A DNA stretch of 64,000 bases from Heterohyrax brucei (taxonomy: Eukaryota > Chordata > Mammalia > Hyracoidea > Procaviidae), in contig CM053141.1 in NCBI GenBank assembly GCA_028571685.1, positions 70,045,833 to 70,109,832 of the forward strand, in the 5' to 3' direction. The position numbers and the translations under genes were made by a program. Positions 63,906-64,000 of the stretch are shown piece by piece. The notes under the pieces are model-generated. The model was not told the DNA's origin. It ran no database searches and was given only the letters and a program-made list of their open reading frames with translations. Position 1 is the stretch's first letter, and the number at the start of each line of letters is the position of its first letter.

Positions 63906-64000
63906 TAAAACTCTGATTTTCTAAGTCTTAATTCTCATTCTTTGCAACGTACTCCAATACCTGCAAATCCTGCTGCTGTTAAAGCCAGTTGTTCACCTGT

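Overview
The window looks like non-coding nuclear DNA of a mammal, almost certainly an afrotherian and most likely a proboscidean or a close relative (elephant, manatee, hyrax). The main evidence is about forty copies of the tRNA-derived AfroSINE, whose head reads like 'ccctggtggcgtagtggtta' and whose 3' part reads like 'tatgagtcggaatcgactcg'. Others are RTE-clade LINE tails ending in (AAC)n, a lineage-specific L1 with its own 3' end, and many ERVL-MaLR-type LTRs with an afrotherian consensus. AfroSINE assignment comes from my knowledge of the family; no database search was run, and species cannot be fixed from this window.

I find no host protein-coding exon, no rRNA gene, no functional tRNA gene and no CRISPR array. 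The only coding traces belong to transposable elements: L1 ORF1 in two broken pieces (24161-25128, minus), an RTE reverse-transcriptase remnant (21451-22070, plus), and mariner transposase C-terminal fragments (20354-20602 and 28708-28920, plus). The window therefore reads as intron or intergenic DNA. Genes do not work together here; the layout is a record of insertions.

Layout: 1-10 kb is rich in MaLR-type LTRs, including one LTR nested in another of the same family. 10.6-11.4 kb holds an ERV LTR split by an AfroSINE; a second copy lies at 49.1-49.7 kb on the other strand. 13-20 kb has L2, MLT1 and L1 fragments and two related ERV LTRs. 20-23 kb holds a mariner derivative, an RTE copy and another LTR. 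23.9-26.1 kb is a discrete insertion flanked by a perfect 18-bp target-site duplication; it contains a complete L1 5' end and ORF1 but no ORF2. 26-34 kb is L1 and L2 wreckage with nested AfroSINEs and a second mariner derivative. 34-46 kb has dense AfroSINEs, MIR, paired MER5A and a glycine-tRNA-derived SINE. 46.6-48.1 kb is a long antisense L2. 53-57 kb has an LTR with a tandem duplication, a CpG-rich LTR, a fold-back hairpin and afrotherian L1 3' ends. 59-64 kb has MaLR, L1, RTE and MIR copies.

I did not find a new cellular system. The best second-look items are the ORF1-only L1 insertion (23924-26113), the two mariner derivatives with ~165-bp inverted arms, the glycine-tRNA SINE with an RTE-like tail, and the CpG-rich LTR at 54.6-55.0 kb.
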